14,500 nt of DNA from Glandiceps talaboti (GCF_964340395.1 NC_135554.1:25698592-25713091); one strand, 5' to 3'; positions 1-9,883 are shown, numbered from the stretch's first letter. Notes: generated by a model not told the origin, from the sequence alone. A program made the numbers and translations.

Positions 1-2
1 AT

Positions 3-54
3 TTCATCATAATTTAAACAAACTCTACTTTAATGTTTTTAATGTTATGATGAA
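3..54. repeat. 10-bp inverted repeat
   Basis: TTCATCATAA at 3-12 is inverted as TTATGATGAA at 45-54, with a 32-base AT-rich loop. It lies at the window edge, so any larger structure it belongs to may be cut off. Confidence 0.5.
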
Positions 55-165
55 TATTAAAGGGACAAACTCAGAAAATTTGGTGTCAATATCTTTATTT
101 TTAACAAAGTTACAACAATATTTCTACAATAAAGAATTGGATGAAAAATAGCCTATACAACAACC

Positions 166-378
166 TTAACCAATCAAATTTAACCATACATCTATTAACA
201 CCCGTGCCAAGGTATTAACCAATCAAATTTGACGACACATCTATTAACATCAGTGCCTGGGTATTAACCAATCAAATTCGACTATACATCTATTAAAACC
301 AGGGCCAAGGTATGAACCAATCAAATTTGACTACACATATATTAACACCAATGCTACGGTAGTAACCAATCACATTTT
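166..378. repeat. 49-bp tandem repeat with a CCAAT motif, about 4.3 copies
   Basis: Four diverged 49-bp units start at 166, 215, 264 and 313, with a partial fifth at 362-378. Each opens with AACCAATCA and continues to ACATCTATTAACA and a purine-rich end. CCAAT is kept in all five copies while the second half of the unit drifts. The copies are older than those of the 33-bp and 45-bp arrays. Confidence 0.88.
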
Positions 379-1140
379 AAAAGGTGATTTTACCACATGT
401 ATGCTTCAATAGTCCCTTCGCTGTGATGTGCGGATTGGTAAGGTCAATACAGTACACCCGTCTGACATTGTTCGAAATCTTGGTGTCTCTATATCATGTT
501 GTAAATGTTTGCAAAGCAAGAAGTCTAACAACTTACAACAGTCGTAATTGGGACTAGAACACCCCTATGGTAGCCTTCACCCTTTCTCTTCAACGATTCG
601 TTGACATTCATTTGTCATCGCACTAAATCAAATAATTGATCTGTTATATTCCTATTCATTGATGGGGCCAAGATTTCCCTGCCTTTGATGAGTTATTTTC
701 CACTTTTTATAGTCAAAATACATTTAAATGCCTTAACGATTTGCTATTCGGAATTTACGTTAATCTACACTACCTTGTCTGTTTTACAGTCCAAGGTTGC
801 CGTGTATGTGAGTCACGATTCAGACAGACAACGACCGACCGACAACTCATTCAGTAAGTGAAGTCCTTTAGTTTTGTATAGCGATCTCCAAAGATAGGTG
901 ATAGACAGAACGTATAAAATACCATTTTTCACAATAAGTAAACTTTGGATAGACGCCTTTGTGCGATTTTAATTGATTAGTTATATTCATTACGATTGTG
1001 GGAATTGATGAACAAGAACATTAGCACAAGACCCCCCCCCCCACGACAAGACCCCCCTTCCGCTATTATTTCATACATGTTTTTGGTCTGTTTATGATTT
1101 GTTATGGCAGCAAACATAGTATAGTACACCGTATCTCTAT
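379..1140. other. No recognised gene
   Basis: The stretch is AT-rich with no convincing coding frame. A run of thirteen C at 1031-1043, preceded by ACAAGA, is echoed by a second ACAAGACCCCCC at 1045-1056. An acceptor-like TTGTCTGTTTTACAG (ending 789) stands 18 bases before GTGAGT (808), which could be a microexon but cannot be supported alone. Confidence 0.6.
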
Positions 1141-1159
1141 TTCACACAAGTTGTGTGAA
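1141..1159. promoter_or_regulatory. Perfect 19-base palindrome resembling a T-box site
   Basis: TTCACACAAGTTGTGTGAA has two 9-base arms around one central G. The outer part, TTTCACAC and GTGTGAA, is the inverted half-site pair bound by Brachyury-type T-box proteins, but the centre is five bases (AAGTT) rather than the four of the classic site. No neighbouring gene is recognised, so a regulatory role is only a suggestion. Confidence 0.35.
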
Positions 1160-2810
1160 CGGTGTATAAACCCTGTCTTTGCACAACGATCATAACATTA
1201 TTGTAATGAATTGTTTTCGAAACGAAAATTGACGTTTTGCGTCGAAAAGGGAACAGGTGAATGACGACCACTTTGATAGAATTGATGAATCAGATATTGA
1301 TTTTATCAAATGTCCGTACATCCAGTGTAGTATTCTTCATTTTCGTATCGATGAACACGCCGTGCCATTGCTTATAGACTTTCTGGTGTCGCAGAAGTGT
1401 CCTCGCAAGTTTGACTAATCCGCATTTTACGATTTGGCGAGTGGGCATTATTATTTTAATCATTTATCGATACTGTGACGTGTGAGAGTGCATTTCGGTA
1501 CCTGTTTAAGTTGTGTCAGTTTAGAACATCAATCTCAGTGTCTGAACGTCACCCATGCCCCCATTGAGTTCGGATAATTGGTGGTTTACTGAATTCGGAA
1601 AAAAAAACCTGCGACAAATCATTGGACCTGCAAAACATCTCCAAATAGCATCGTGTGCGACGTGTTTGCGATCTATTGTTCTCTCAAGAATAATGAATTT
1701 AGGTGTTGTCGGCATAATCAAAAGAAATGCCACACAAAAAACTGTGGAGATAATGTAGTGGTCACGGTAATGGCGGTTTCCCGTATGCATACAAGCTCAT
1801 TACTGACAGCTGAACCCGGTACCGCTGTTACCGCGGTAAAGGTGTGTTTCCCGAGGGAACCGCCTGCGGTACCGGCAACTTGAAATGGACCTCTTCCCTA
1901 AGTTCCAAACAATTCCAACTATGAAACCGTTAACGTTTCCTTATTACAACGCGGACATGGTAAATGATGTGATACCGATAGAAGACTTGACATATGAAAG
2001 ATTCCTTGCCATCATTTTATTCTTTAGCATTTAAAAAAAGTATAAACAACAGGCTATCAAAGTTGTATTACTGCTGCAGTTAGCAATTAGGATTTCGAAC
2101 ATTAAACTTTCTCCTAGTTGCACTCTTGGTATGGTATAGGTATTCTACACTGTGGTGTGATTCGCCGATAACAGGAGCTGAGTATTTTGCACCGAAACTA
2201 ATTAATTCGTCTTACTAGACAATTCATTTTGTTAATACGTGTCAATAACAATAAACATAATATTAGCCTGAGGGTGTTTGAGTGACTTTTTCGACGAAAC
2301 ACTAGATTTCAGAAAGTATATCTACTTGTTTTGTTAAATTTTCGGATGTTGACTGGTGGTCTGAATTGTACTGAACTGGTATAAGGCATAGACCCTAGGG
2401 TGTATGTATAGTGTGAAACACACACGAATCAGATTGGATACAGTAGTAATAAAATCTAGTCGTCCCAACCCCGTAGTAAATTGTTAGGCACGCCCAAAAT
2501 ATAGTGTTGAGTATGGCTTACGGGTATTTTATTTACCGCAAGCAGGGGTGTGTATCAATGTCATAGTGTGACCTTATCCAGGCTATAATGTATGTAATTT
2601 ACTCAGGTAGTTTCAAATGAATAGCAATTCACATGGAAAGTTCAACTTATTGACAAGATGTCATGTACTAGGTTGCAACGCTTTGTGTACATTTCAAGGA
2701 CGTTGTTTGTTATTTATGCTCTAGTACTTTTAGAAAAAAAATAGAGTAGACTGTGCATTTGCCCTGATTGATTAAAATACGGTGCTCAAATCCAGTATAC
2801 CGAACACGAC
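1160..2810. other. No recognised gene apart from the palindrome at 1816-1875
   Basis: Short overlapping frames on both strands (1521-1790, 1555-1758, 1653-1883) show no domain, no signal peptide and no resemblance to a family I know. I treat the stretch as intergenic or intronic. Confidence 0.6.
1816..1875. repeat. GC-rich compound palindrome
   Basis: CCGGTACCGC at 1816-1825 is inverted exactly as GCGGTACCGG at 1866-1875. Between them lie TTACCGCGGTAA (1828-1839), a perfect 12-base palindrome, and TTCCC-GA-GGGAA (1848-1859). The block is much richer in GC than its surroundings. It could be a folded repeat end or a protein-binding cluster. I do not recognise the family. Confidence 0.75.
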
Positions 2811-2909
2811 TCATTCATTCATTCATTCATTCATTCATTCATTCATTCATTCATTCATTCATTCATTCATTCATTCGTTCGTTCGTTCATTCATTCATTC
2901 ATTCATTCA
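2811..2909. repeat. TTCA tetranucleotide microsatellite, about 25 repeats
   Basis: A run of ATTC/TTCA units about 99 bases long is broken only by three GTTC units near 2877-2887. The short open frames across it (Ser-Phe-Ile-His repeats) are a by-product of the microsatellite. Confidence 0.97.
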
Positions 2910-4208
2910 AAGGCAAAGACAAAGAGATGAAATTAATGGTCCATCAATGAAATATTTGATTCAGATACGTACTTTTTATGAGTCGTTAGAGACTGCAATA
3001 AATCTCTCTTTAGTCTGATACCTAAAAGGGACGAACACAGAACCCAACGTATATACAATGTACCGTTCTCACGTCCCAAATAATAGGTGATTTTAAATGA
3101 CCACTCCAGGCGAGACGGTCAACCCTGGACCCTCTAGGCTAGTCTTAGATTGAACTTAGTAACCAACCTTTTGTAGCAAGTATTAAGCCCTGTAATCATT
3201 TAGGTCTCTCTTTAGCACCACTACCCCCATAATATGATAATATGTGTGTGTGTGTATCCTTCAAGTTGGTGGACGTATTGTTATTGTTTCATAGTTACAT
3301 CACATGCTGCTGTAAGTATGGTAGTCTCGGTATAAAAAAGACAAAGAGCTTCACACAGACAGACAATGGTAAACTATACTCATTGTATACTGCAATAAGC
3401 ACACTGTACCAATACAAGTACTGTACAGATACCGTGACCTTGTCTGACCTTGTTGGAATTTCCCAATAGGTATTCAAATGTACAATCTGGATTGCTATCG
3501 TGAATGTCAGACACAGAAAGGGTGTTATTTGTATTATTGCAGTGAGAGCGGCGATGAAAGAAAGGAGTGTAGGTTGATACTCCGAATATAGAGTGGACTA
3601 CGCAGCTAAGATGAATACCCCATGACAGTATAGCATAAAATGTCGTCCCACACCCAATGAGACGTGCTAAAAAGAAACTCAACAACGATTGAAAAGACAA
3701 TAATACTATTACTGCGTGACGAGTAAATACAGACTACTACACAAACTTTGCCTCAGGTTCTGCATGTACATACTTTACTGATCTGAGAGAGTAAAGGGGA
3801 AACACTGTGTTTTCACGGTGTTACAGGAGTGTTTTGTAGGATCTTATCATAAAACTTTCTTTGCATACAAATAGCACCCCACCATGCCTGAATACATTAT
3901 GTAAGACAAATAGATTTATCAAATGGAAGAAAGGGCATTGAAAGCACAACACGTTTTTCTGTTTAAAAAACGTACTTTTCCATGACGGTTGGATACTGTA
4001 TTAAGGCAAAAAAAAAAGAATTGGTTCTGGTCAGGACAGTCTGTCTAAAATGGAGGATTTTTTTTAAAATTTTCAATAAACCTGTCACTCGGTTTACTAT
4101 TTATGGCAGTTACTGTTCTTTCTATTCACTACTTTCACTTGCTTGTTTGTGATTGGCTCTGCAGTTGTCTTCACTGAAGTAGGGGGGTTATTTTTGTGTT
4201 TCCCTCAG
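2910..4208. other. No recognised gene
   Basis: Apart from the short GT run, I see only AT-rich sequence with short chance frames, the longest on the - strand at 3380-3700 with no recognisable motif. T-rich and A-rich runs occur at 4007-4017 and 4059-4075. Confidence 0.6.
3242..3256. repeat. Short GT dinucleotide run
   Basis: TATGTGTGTGTGTGT forms about seven GT units. It is a common simple repeat with no sign of function. Confidence 0.7.
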
Positions 4209-4269
4209 ATCTGCAGACTGCATGGCCTGCTGAACAAACACCAAAAAGACCGCCGCGAGGTATTTACTA
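4209..4269 (+). other. Candidate 61-base exon of an unidentified gene
   Basis: A strong acceptor (TTTTTGTGTTTCCCTCAG, ending 4208) precedes an open stretch with residues HGLLNKHQKDRR and a strong donor, ACTA|GTAAGT, at 4270. In this frame the exon ends in phase 1, which fits the start of the candidate exon at 6522. Unspliced, the frame stops at 4275-4277. I do not recognise the peptide. Two good splice signals around 61 bases can arise by chance, so it is listed only as a lead. Confidence 0.22.
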
Positions 4270-4413
4270 GTAAGTAATGCGCGAGCTGACCAGAAACAAT
4301 TCCTAAATACCTGTATTTAATAGACTATAAGTAAACCAATGCAATATATTCGTCAAATGCATGTTTTGATAAATAATGACCATCTTTATTAATCCAAAGT
4401 AACAATTAAAATG

Positions 4414-6260
4414 CATTCAGACGTCTACAGCACGTGCAGTAAAGTACGTTCAGACGTCTACAGCACGTACAATAAAATACATTCAGATGTCTACAGCACG
4501 TACAGTAAAGTACATTCAGATGTTTACAGCACGTACAGTAAAGTACATTCAGATGTCTACAGCACGTACAGTAAAGTACATTCAGATGTCTACAGCACGT
4601 ACAGTAAAGTACATTCAGATGTCTACAGCACGTGCAGTAAAGTACATTCAGATGTCTACAGCACGTACAGTAAAGTACATTCAGACGTCTACAGCACGTA
4701 CAGTAAAGTACATTTAGACGTCTACAGCACGTACAGTAAAGTACATTCAGATGTCTACAGCACGTGCAGTAAAGTACATTCAGATGTTTACAGCACGTGC
4801 AGTAAAGTACATTCAGACGTTTACAGCACGTGCAGTAAAATACATTCAGATGTCTACAGCACGTACAGTAAAGTACATTTAGATGTTTACAGCACGTGCA
4901 GTAAAGTACATTCAGACGTTTACAGCACGTGCAGTAAAATACATTCAGATGTCTACAGCACGTACAGTAAAATACATTCAGATGTCTACAGCACGTACAG
5001 TAAAGTACATTCAGATGTCTACAGCACGTACAGTAAAGTACATTCAGATGTCTACAGCATGTGCAGTAAAGTACATTCAGATGTCTACAGCACGTGCAGT
5101 AAAGTACATTCAGTTGTCTACAGCACGTGCAGTAAAGTACATTCAGTTGTCTACAGCACGTACAGTAAAATACATTCAGATGTCTACAGCACGTACAGTA
5201 AAGTACATTCAGTTGTCTACAGCACGTGCAGTAAAGTACATTCAGACGTCTACAGCACGTACAGTAAAATACATTCAGATGTCTACAGCACGTACAGTAA
5301 AGTACATTCAGTTGTCTACAGCACGTGCAGTAAAGTACATTCAGACGTCTACAGCACGTACAGTAAAATACATTCAGATGTCTACAGCACGTACAGTAAA
5401 GTACATTCAGTTGTCTACAGCACGTGCAGTAAAGTACATTCAGTTGTCTACAGCACGTACAGTAAAATACATTCAGATGTCTACAGCACGTACAGTAAAG
5501 TACATTCAGTTGTCTACAGCACGTGCAGTAAAGTACATTCAGACGTCTACAGCACGTACAGTAAAATACATTCAGATGTCTACAGCACGTACAGTAAAGT
5601 ACATTCAGATGTCTACAGCACGTGCAGTAAAGTACATTCAGACGTCTACAGCACGTACAGTAAAATACATTCAGATGTCTACAGCACGTACAGTAAAGTA
5701 CATTCAGATGTCTACAGCACGTACAGTAAAGTACATTCAGACGTCTACAGCACGTACAGTAAAGTACATTCAGATGTCTACAGCACGTGCAGTAAAGTAC
5801 ATTCAGACGTCTACAGCACGTACAGTAAAATACATTCAGACGTCTACAGCACGTGCAGTAAAGTACGTTCAGACGTCTACAGCACGTACAGTAAAGTACA
5901 TTCAGATGTCTACAGCACGTACAGTAAAGTACATTCAGATGTCTACAGCACGTGCAGTAAAGTACACTCAGTTGTCTACAGCACGTGCAGTAAAGTACAT
6001 TTAGACGTCTACAGCACGTGCAGTAAAGTACATTCAGATGTCTACAGCACGTACAGTAAAGTACATTCAGTTGTCTACAGCACGTGCAGTAAAGTACATT
6101 TAGACGTCTACAGCACGTGCAGTAAAGTACATTTAGACGTCTGCAGCACGTGCACGTAAAGTACATTCAGACGTCTGCAGCACGTGCAGTAAAGTACATT
6201 CAGACGTCTACAGCACGTGCAGTAAAGTACATTTAGACGTCTGCAGCACGTGCAGTAAAG
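4414..6260. repeat. 33-bp minisatellite, about 56 tandem copies
   Basis: The unit begins CATTCAGAYGTCTACAGC and continues ACGTRCAGTAAARTA, 33 bases in all. It repeats about 56 times without a break except for one extra C near 6155. Variation is confined to a few sites: GACG/GATG/GTTG, CACGTGC/CACGTAC, AAAGTAC/AAAATAC and CATTCAG/CATTTAG. Several changes look like CpG decay (GACGTC to GATGTC, CACGTG to CATGTG at 5059). Many units carry the palindromes AGACGTCT and GCACGTGC. Because 33 is a multiple of three and the unit has no stops in several frames, frames of over 580 codons run on both strands. Nothing supports coding: there are no family resemblances and no start context. Confidence 0.97.
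5107..5700. repeat. 99-bp higher-order repeat, six copies, within the 33-bp array
   Basis: From 5107 the 33-bp units cycle in threes: first GTTGTC with CACGTGC and AAAGTA, second mostly GACGTC with CACGTAC and AAAATA, third GATGTC with CACGTAC and AAAGTA. Six such triplets follow one another. Exceptions are the second unit of triplets 1 and 4 (GTTG) and the first unit of triplet 6 (GATG). Outside this block the variants are mixed, so the block marks a later amplification of a three-unit segment. Confidence 0.85.
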
Positions 6261-6327
6261 GGAGGGAGGTGGTACCGTATAATTGTATATATAACATTGT
6301 ATAGATAAATCCTTGGGGTTCATTTCA

Positions 6328-6412
6328 GGGGGGGGGGACATTTTTTGAGATCGCGAATGGGGGCTGCGGAAAACATTTTCCAAACTATTTTCTCCTCAGC
6401 CCCCCCCCCCCC
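6328..6412. repeat. Inverted poly-G and poly-C tracts just past the 33-bp array
   Basis: Ten G at 6328-6337 and thirteen C at 6400-6412 are separated by 62 bases and could pair as a long-loop hairpin. The pair begins 68 bases after the array ends. Confidence 0.6.
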
Positions 6413-6521
6413 GGTAAATTCTGCTCGTTCCCTTATAACTATTTACTCTCTCCACCTTTCCTCCTTTGATCTCTAGGGCATAGTTTGTTTTGCTTAAATC
6501 GATAAGCATTTCTTTGTATAG

Positions 6522-6628
6522 GGCGACACTGTATATTGTCAGCTCAAAAACCTTTCTGTTTTACCAGTGCAGTACGTGATATAACTTTAAAACCTGGACA
6601 ACAGGTCACTATAGTGGGCGTGCTTCAT
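6522..6628 (+). other. Candidate 107-base exon of an unidentified gene
   Basis: It is bounded by TTTCTTTGTATAG and CAT|GTAAGT. The open frame reads through residues such as VRDITLKPGQQVTIVG, whose hydrophilic beta-strand-like pattern differs from the AT-rich translation around it. The frame stays open to a stop at 6905-6907, but the part after the donor looks like translated intron. The LKPGQ pattern could also be an old Ty3/gypsy polyprotein fragment between protease and reverse transcriptase; that idea is weak. Confidence 0.25.
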
Positions 6629-7063
6629 GTAAGTGTATGCCTTCATATTTATCTTACTATTAATATGCGGGTACCGCAAACATTCTCAGTATTGTGTGAT
6701 GAAATACTGACAACCCGGCAAAAATTCAATTGGTTCTTTCAAGTGTATTACTTTGTTGATCCCGTCAAGAAGTCAATGAACTGGGGAAAAAAGTCAAATT
6801 TATTGCCAACTACCACCATTATATTGTACAGTATGGGAAAACGATACAACTATCCAAAATTTGATGTAAATTTCATCATAAACTCATCTTCAACTTATAG
6901 GTCATAAAGGTTGTATTGTAGTAGCCATACCCAGCAAAGTATGGGGTACAGGTGTCTAACCATTGCTTTACACAATGTGTGATTTATCGAGCGTGAATTG
7001 TTTTGTAGGGAGAAATAAACACTAAAACTTTTTATAAGCTGACAATATTACAGGCTGTAGATA

Positions 7064-7119
7064 TAGCCGTAGTAAGCCTTGGTACTCATCGCTAACCCCC
7101 GGGCACTTGGGATTCGAGC
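7064..7119 (+). repeat. Possible degenerate tRNA-derived SINE or tRNA relic
   Basis: TAGCCGTAGTAAG (7064-7076) resembles an RNA polymerase III A box and GGATTCGAGC (7110-7119) a B box, about 33 bases apart, as in tRNA-derived SINE heads. I could not fold a clean cloverleaf and no flanking duplication is obvious. This is a weak call based on two short motifs. Confidence 0.25.
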
Positions 7120-8400
7120 ATTGTATACCGTTCACGTCTGAATTCAATTACTTTGTGCGAAACACATAATTTCCTCAAACACCAACTTTGGAGAAAATCG
7201 ATAATTTGTTTGAGCTGAGCCCTAGAAAACCTTACTATGCGCTGAATAGATGAATACTTTCAGCATAATCTTGTCAACAAATTAATATCCCTAGTGCTTT
7301 TGATGGTGTATTTTATATAAGCTAGGATGTTTACCTGCTTATTTGGACTTTGTGTATCGGCTTTTATCATGCAGCTAGGGTAAGTCACATTTCTAGCAAT
7401 TTTTTAACAAATTTGTTATAATATATGATAGTTTTTGATGTCAGAACGCACAACAAATATTAGTGCTCCAAACATTTTAATGTCACACACACATATTGAT
7501 TTATATAAAGGATTTCTAATGTCCTCATAATCACTAACATGTATAGTTCAGTACCGGTAATTACCCTACCAGCTAACATTTGCCTTTTGAGTGTCAAGAG
7601 GCGTGACCGCTTTAGAGGGCGGCCTTTCAATCGTCATCACTGACTTCAGCGCATTTGAAGAATGCGTGTGTGTGTGGGGGGGGGGGGGGAATCCTAAAAC
7701 TCAAAGTTATTCAAAGTTATCAAATTCATATGAAAGCTTGATCTTTGGTCTTTTGAACTGATAAATGAAATTACGAGGCTCACAATCTTGTTGATGCCAT
7801 CTTTATTTTTCTCTGCAGCATTGGACGGCCATACTAGGATTATAAATGGATTTAAGACTCACTTCGGATTAGCATGATTAGGATTATAATTTAGGTGTGA
7901 AAAATGGTTGCTTGCTAGAATTTTAGAAAAAGGTGGTCCGCAACAAAAGAATATTCTCATGTAATCCTTATTAAGATGACACTAATGTGATGACCTGGAA
8001 TTAAAACATAGCCATTTAATCTGAATATCATTTTGACCTGTAATTTAAACAGAAGTTGCATTCTTTTGTCGGCTGATGTTCTCTTGAACAAAGTAAACAA
8101 CACATGTTTAATACGACTTTCAAGATGCACACTGGAATTCAGTGTGTTTGCCTCACTGTTGAGACAAATTGTGGCCTTTCCGATTACGAATGACTCGCCA
8201 TATTACTATTCAAACCTAGAAACATTGTTTACAAAATGTTATGCACCAAGGGTTTTTACTTCAATACTGTATTTTTTCAGATGAAGATAGAAGACATAAA
8301 ACAATGATGTTTCCATTTAAAAGTTGATTTCGTTAAACCCATTCTGATGATGTATGGAATTAGACATTATGTTTATCAGACTGTTTCATAATGATTATGG

Positions 8401-8488
8401 TACTGTCACCAGTAACAGTAACGTGTATACACCGTGTATCTATTAGAGTGTTTACTTTGATGATGATACTGTCACCAGTAACAATAAC
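8401..8488. repeat. 22-bp direct repeat spaced 66 bases
   Basis: TACTGTCACCAGTAACAGTA at 8401-8420 (the match runs to 8422) recurs at 8467-8488 with a single G-to-A change. Similar ATGAT-rich bases precede both. It lies about 430-515 bases before the receptor start codon and may be a local duplication in the upstream region. Confidence 0.75.
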
Positions 8489-8594
8489 TTACGTATGATG
8501 CTATTAATGTTGACACAAATCAATAAAGGCCTCATCTTAATCAACTCAATATTGGTTAGGAAAGATTAATCTGCTCACGTTTGGCATGTGATGC

Positions 8595-8608
8595 GTTGCC
8601 ATGACAAT
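8595..8608 (+). promoter_or_regulatory. RFX X-box-like site upstream of the receptor
   Basis: GTTGCCATGACAAT matches the X-box form GTHNYYATRRNAAC at 13 of 14 positions; the last base is T instead of C. It is an imperfect inverted repeat, GTTGCC-AT-GACAAT, about 310 bases before the receptor start codon. RFX factors bind X-boxes and control ciliary and sensory-neuron genes in animals. The match is read from the sequence; the link to this gene is inference. No convincing TATA box is fixed, although TTTTAATATACG lies at 8875-8886. Confidence 0.4.
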
Positions 8609-8916
8609 TGATGATCGTGACAGTGAAATGTCCGAAAACAATCTTTAATTTTATTTGCATAATTATCCGACTGAAGCTCATAAAGTCTCTACAACCATTT
8701 GTTCGCGATTGCACGAATGTGTGTTTGTGTGTTATCTTTCCGGGGAAAATGGACAAAGTTTAAAACGATTCTGTCTTCGGAACGATTGAGTAGTTTTATC
8801 TTGCACAGCCTTCCTTACACTTGTCTCGCGATTTTGCGTCAACGAGATTCGGCCGAACCTTGACCGTTCGTTTCTTTTAATATACGTATCATCCTCTAAC
8901 ATTTTTATCGGAAGAC

Positions 8917-9883
8917 ATGTTGGTGATTGTTTTATTACTCAGCAGCTCATGCCTTGGGGTGTCTCGTCTTTCGTCTGTATTGCAGGCTACACCACAGAGT
9001 AGCCTCAACTCGACTTATTTCGAAGATGTCATAGCGGACCGATATACACGAAGAGGTGATATCATATTAGGTGGCCTGTTTCAGCTCCACGCCTATGACG
9101 ATGTCATGGCCGTATGCCGTGATCTGCTCACGTTACCTGATTTGAAAAATGTCGAAGTGATGGTGTTTGCGATTGATCAACTGAATAAGAACAACTCCAT
9201 CTTGCCGGGAATAACTATAGGTTTCGATATCTTTGATACTTGTCAAAGTTCCGCCGTAACACTAGAAAGGGTCTTGAGATATTTGCCAACACAAAGGGCT
9301 TTTGCGTGCAAGTCCCCAGCATTCAAGTGTGCCGGTGCCATAACAGGTGTCATCGGTCCTGCACGAAGTACTAGCAGTATACAAGCTACGAGTGTTCTAA
9401 AAAGTAACTTCATTCCTTTGATAAGCTATATGGCTACGGTTAGCGAACTCAGCAATACCAACCAATATCCCTACTTTTTACGCACTGTTCCACCTGACAA
9501 CCTACAAGCAAAGGTCTTGCTAGATGTTCTTTTGCAGATGAAGTGGTCTTTCGTCTCTGCTGTCCATTCTGACGATATTTACGGACAGAGTGGAATGTCA
9601 ATATTGCGTCACTTGGCGAATGACAATGGTATTTGTTTCGCAACAGTCTTGGAAATTTCAAGTTCCTACGAAGATTTCTACTATGACAAAATCATTGACC
9701 AATTGCTCCGATACCACAATGCCACTGTCGTGATTTTATTTACTCAAAGGGAGGACACAGAAGTTCTTCTGAATGCCGCTGCGAGGAAAAACGCCGAAGG
9801 TATATTTACCTGGCTTGCTACAGACGGATGGGGAAATTTTTGCGATGATCCAATCAACACTTATAATCAAAAGGCAGCCTTTG
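8917..9883 (+). CDS. mGluR-like class C GPCR, exon 1 (signal peptide and first part of ligand-binding domain)
   Basis: This exon encodes residues 1-322 plus one base of codon 323. Residues 1 to about 15 form a hydrophobic signal peptide (MLVIVLLLSSSCLG). The Venus-flytrap domain starts near GDIILGGLF (47-55). mGluR hallmarks follow: C67 and C109 of the first lobe, GVIGP (144-148), PLISY (167-171), VPPDNLQA (191-198), SAVHSDDIYGQSG (214-226) and TDGWG (302-306). Likely N-glycosylation sequons are N31, N92 and N268. The ATG is the first after an in-frame TAA at 8878 and has G at -3. The exon ends at TTTG|GTAAGA, phase 1. Reading through would add about a dozen codons to a stop at 9925. The product should be a plasma-membrane receptor sensing an extracellular amino acid. 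Residues aligned with mGluR1 S165, T188, D208, Y236 and D318 are kept (S151, T174, D194, Y222, D303), while Y74 and R78 become P74 and N78. Family assignment is very secure; the ligand is unknown. Confidence 0.93.

Larger units (their letters stand above)
6629..8590. other. No recognised gene apart from the weak SINE-like relic
   Basis: The region is AT-rich. It contains a run of fourteen G at 7676-7689 after a GT run, a 10-bp doublet of TCAAAGTTAT just downstream, and a strong acceptor-like TTTATTTTTCTCTGCAG ending 7818 followed by only short frames. The frame at 8033-8284 has no recognisable motif. Confidence 0.55.

Noticed and set aside
61-130. Similarity of AACTCAGAAAA near 68 and near 13665, suggesting copies of one element
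   Set aside because: The shared string is short and AT-rich, and the flanks do not align.
2768-3018. Ser-Phe-Ile-His repeat peptides
   Set aside because: These are translations of the TTCA microsatellite.
4406-6166. Open frames of more than 580 codons on both strands over the 33-bp array (Cys-rich YCTCCR-type repeats on one strand, HSDVYSTYSKV-type on the other)
   Set aside because: The unit is 33 bases, so any stop-free frame stays open along the array. Several frames are open at once, variants do not favour synonymous sites, and no flanking coding sequence or family resemblance exists.
4414-6260. CRISPR array
   Set aside because: Units abut with no unique spacers, and the setting is an intron-bearing animal genome.
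7819-7880. Possible exon after a strong acceptor ending at 7818
   Set aside because: All three frames stop within about 20 codons, there is no convincing donor and the peptide is not recognised. The acceptor alone is not enough.
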